In this document: piece by piece, positions 63,148 to 64,000 of the stretch
How the letters are laid out: each line of letters opens with the position of its first letter
Numbering within the stretch: position 1 is the stretch's first letter
From: GM7GCV1 sp965222065
GTDB lineage: Bacteria; Pseudomonadota; Gammaproteobacteria; Pseudomonadales; GM7GCV1
Direction of reading: 5' to 3'
Assembly: GCA_965222065.1 (NCBI GenBank)
Contig: OZ244933.1
Span: forward strand, 124,001-188,000
DNA: 64,000 nucleotides
Translations under genes and position numbers: made by a program
The notes under the pieces: model-generated
The model's database searches: none
Told to the model about the DNA's origin: nothing
What the model saw: only the letters and a program-made list of their open reading frames with translations

Positions 63148-64000
63148 TTATTCACCCGCTTGAGCAGAGGCAGTTTGGTGAGATTCCGATGCGGAGTCTT
63201 CTTCATTATTGTCTGAAGCGTATCCCGCAATTTCCACTTTTGCATTGGGGCGAAGCTTGAAGGCCCCAGCCGTCACGACTTCTTCACCTGCTTCCAGACC
63301 GGAATCGACAACGATATTATCGCGCCAGCGGCGGGTGAATTGAATGTTTCGTCGTTGGGCTGTCATGTTCTCATCCACAACAAACACATAGGACTCGGCC
63401 GCATTCTGGATCAGTGCCTGTTCCGGGATGACCAGCTCGTCTATCCGGTCGGTGAGGACTTCTGTCGTCATCAACATGCCCGGGCGCAGTATCAGGTCAG
63501 GGTTGGGAATGATTGCCCTGACTGTGGCCGCTCGGGTTACCGGGTCAATACGCGAATCAATGGCCGTGACTTCGCCCTCAAATTCCCGGTTTGGGAAGGC
63601 CGCACTGTAGGCGACAACAGACGCACCAACACTGACTCCACTAAGCAGGGTTTCCGGTACGGAAAAATCAAGTTTAAGCTGGGCAATATCATCAAGGGTG
63701 GTAATGGGTGTGCCAGAAGTAAGCAGGGTTCCTGGACTCACCATGCGAAAGCCCAGCAGCCCGTCAAAGGGTGCCCGGATCAAACGGTCTTCCATACGGG
63801 CGATAATGGCATCGAGTCGGGCCTGATTGGCCGATACTGCCGCCTGGGCCTGTTCAATCGCAGAGACAGAAGCCAGTTGACTGCCTATATCATTTAAACG
63901 ACGCAGTTGACGTTCGGATTCATCCAGGTTGGCCTGGGCTTCGGCCAACTGGGCCGATTGTTCGGCATTGGTCAGCTCTGCCAGGATGTCACCTTCTTCC
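63148..64000 (-). CDS. RND efflux periplasmic adaptor, 5' end beyond window
   Basis: Membrane-fusion protein partner of the RND permease downstream. The frame is open to the window end, so the signal/lipid anchor and start are missing. Seen are part of the lipoyl/hairpin region (coiled coil with repeated LAEAQANLDESERQLRRL), the beta-barrel (FDGLLGFRMVSPGTLLTSGT) and the membrane-proximal domain (VTRAATVRAIIPNPDLILRP). The C-terminal tail is acidic. A three-base gap to the permease indicates one operon. Confidence 0.9.
   Translation of the reverse strand, partial: EEGDILAELTNAEQSAQLAEAQANLDESERQLRRLNDIGSQLASVSAIEQAQAAVSANQARLDAIIARMEDRLIRAPFDGLLGFRMVSPGTLLTSGTPITTLDDIAQLKLDFSVPETLLSGVSVGASVVAYSAAFPNREFEGEVTAIDSRIDPVTRAATVRAIIPNPDLILRPGMLMTTEVLTDRIDELVIPEQALIQNAAESYVFVVDENMTAQRRNIQFTRRWRDNIVVDSGLEAGEEVVTAGAFKLRPNAKVEIAGYASDNNEEDSASESHQTASAQAGE

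Noticed and set aside
1..64000. CRISPR array, prophage, integrase or transposase gene
   Set aside because: No regularly spaced direct repeats and no protein with integrase, transposase or phage-structure motifs was found.

Overview
The window looks like the chromosome of a free-living, probably marine, gammaproteobacterium of the Pseudomonadales/Cellvibrionales type. The evidence is gene content and order: fmdB-aspS-yebC, topA next to lexA, pepA-holC-valS facing lptFG, ppx-ppk1, dapD followed by a YffB-like ArsC protein, and a single huge NAD-dependent glutamate dehydrogenase. Base composition is moderate. The species cannot be fixed from the sequence alone. Most of the window is ordinary core genome, with no phage, integrase, transposase gene or CRISPR array.

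Layout. 1-6.5 kb (minus strand): SDR fragment, DUF2798 membrane protein, pabB, a lytic transglycosylase, proS, then a pair made of a degenerate HD-GYP protein and a stand-alone cyclic-nucleotide-binding protein. 6.7-9.8 kb: fmdB-aspS-yebC, ending in a terminator. 9.8-12.1 kb (minus): serine hydrolase, glyoxalase-like protein, TatD nuclease. 12.2-17.3 kb: topA block converging on lexA, which has two SOS boxes. 17.6-20.7 kb: nagZ, an MscS channel and an LpxL-type acyltransferase. 20.7-30.4 kb (minus): HHE protein, ppx, ppk1, valS, small acidic protein, holC, pepA. 30.5-35 kb: lptF-lptG converging on msbA, so lipid A flipping and LPS export sit together. 35.2-37.1 kb: a SPOR lipoprotein and a PQQ-type sugar dehydrogenase.

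37.1-41.3 kb is the accessory-looking part. A PL10-type pectate lyase diverges from a secreted right-handed beta-helix protein, with a 14-bp palindrome between them. The pair lies on the 3' side of a tRNA-Leu(CAA) gene. On the 5' side of that tRNA are two evenly spaced, degenerate copies of its 5' half, each carrying an extra hairpin, all downstream of a strong tRNA-type promoter. A shorter likeness of the tRNA 3' end and a chain of hairpins lie between the tRNA and the beta-helix gene. This tRNA-derived array is the most unusual structure in the window.

41.3-54 kb: RDD protein, PBP4 (dacB), 2-hydroxyacid dehydrogenase, a cytochrome c-Vgb-propeller fusion, DUF4404 protein, a 32-bp perfect palindrome, dapD, an ArsC-like protein, a SnoaL-like protein, NnrS, an HxlR regulator diverging from a small secreted protein, a SulP transporter with a tandem universal stress protein, and a DUF900-type hydrolase. 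54.3-59.2 kb: the 1,604-residue glutamate dehydrogenase. 59.2-64 kb: a PuuD-like membrane protein and an RND efflux pump whose adaptor runs off the window.

Together the genes cover translation (proS, aspS, valS, tRNA-Leu), replication and repair (topA, holC, lexA), envelope building and recycling (lptFG, msbA, LpxL-like, nagZ, dacB, lytic transglycosylase), polyphosphate turnover, amino-acid catabolism and probable use of plant or algal pectin-like polymers.
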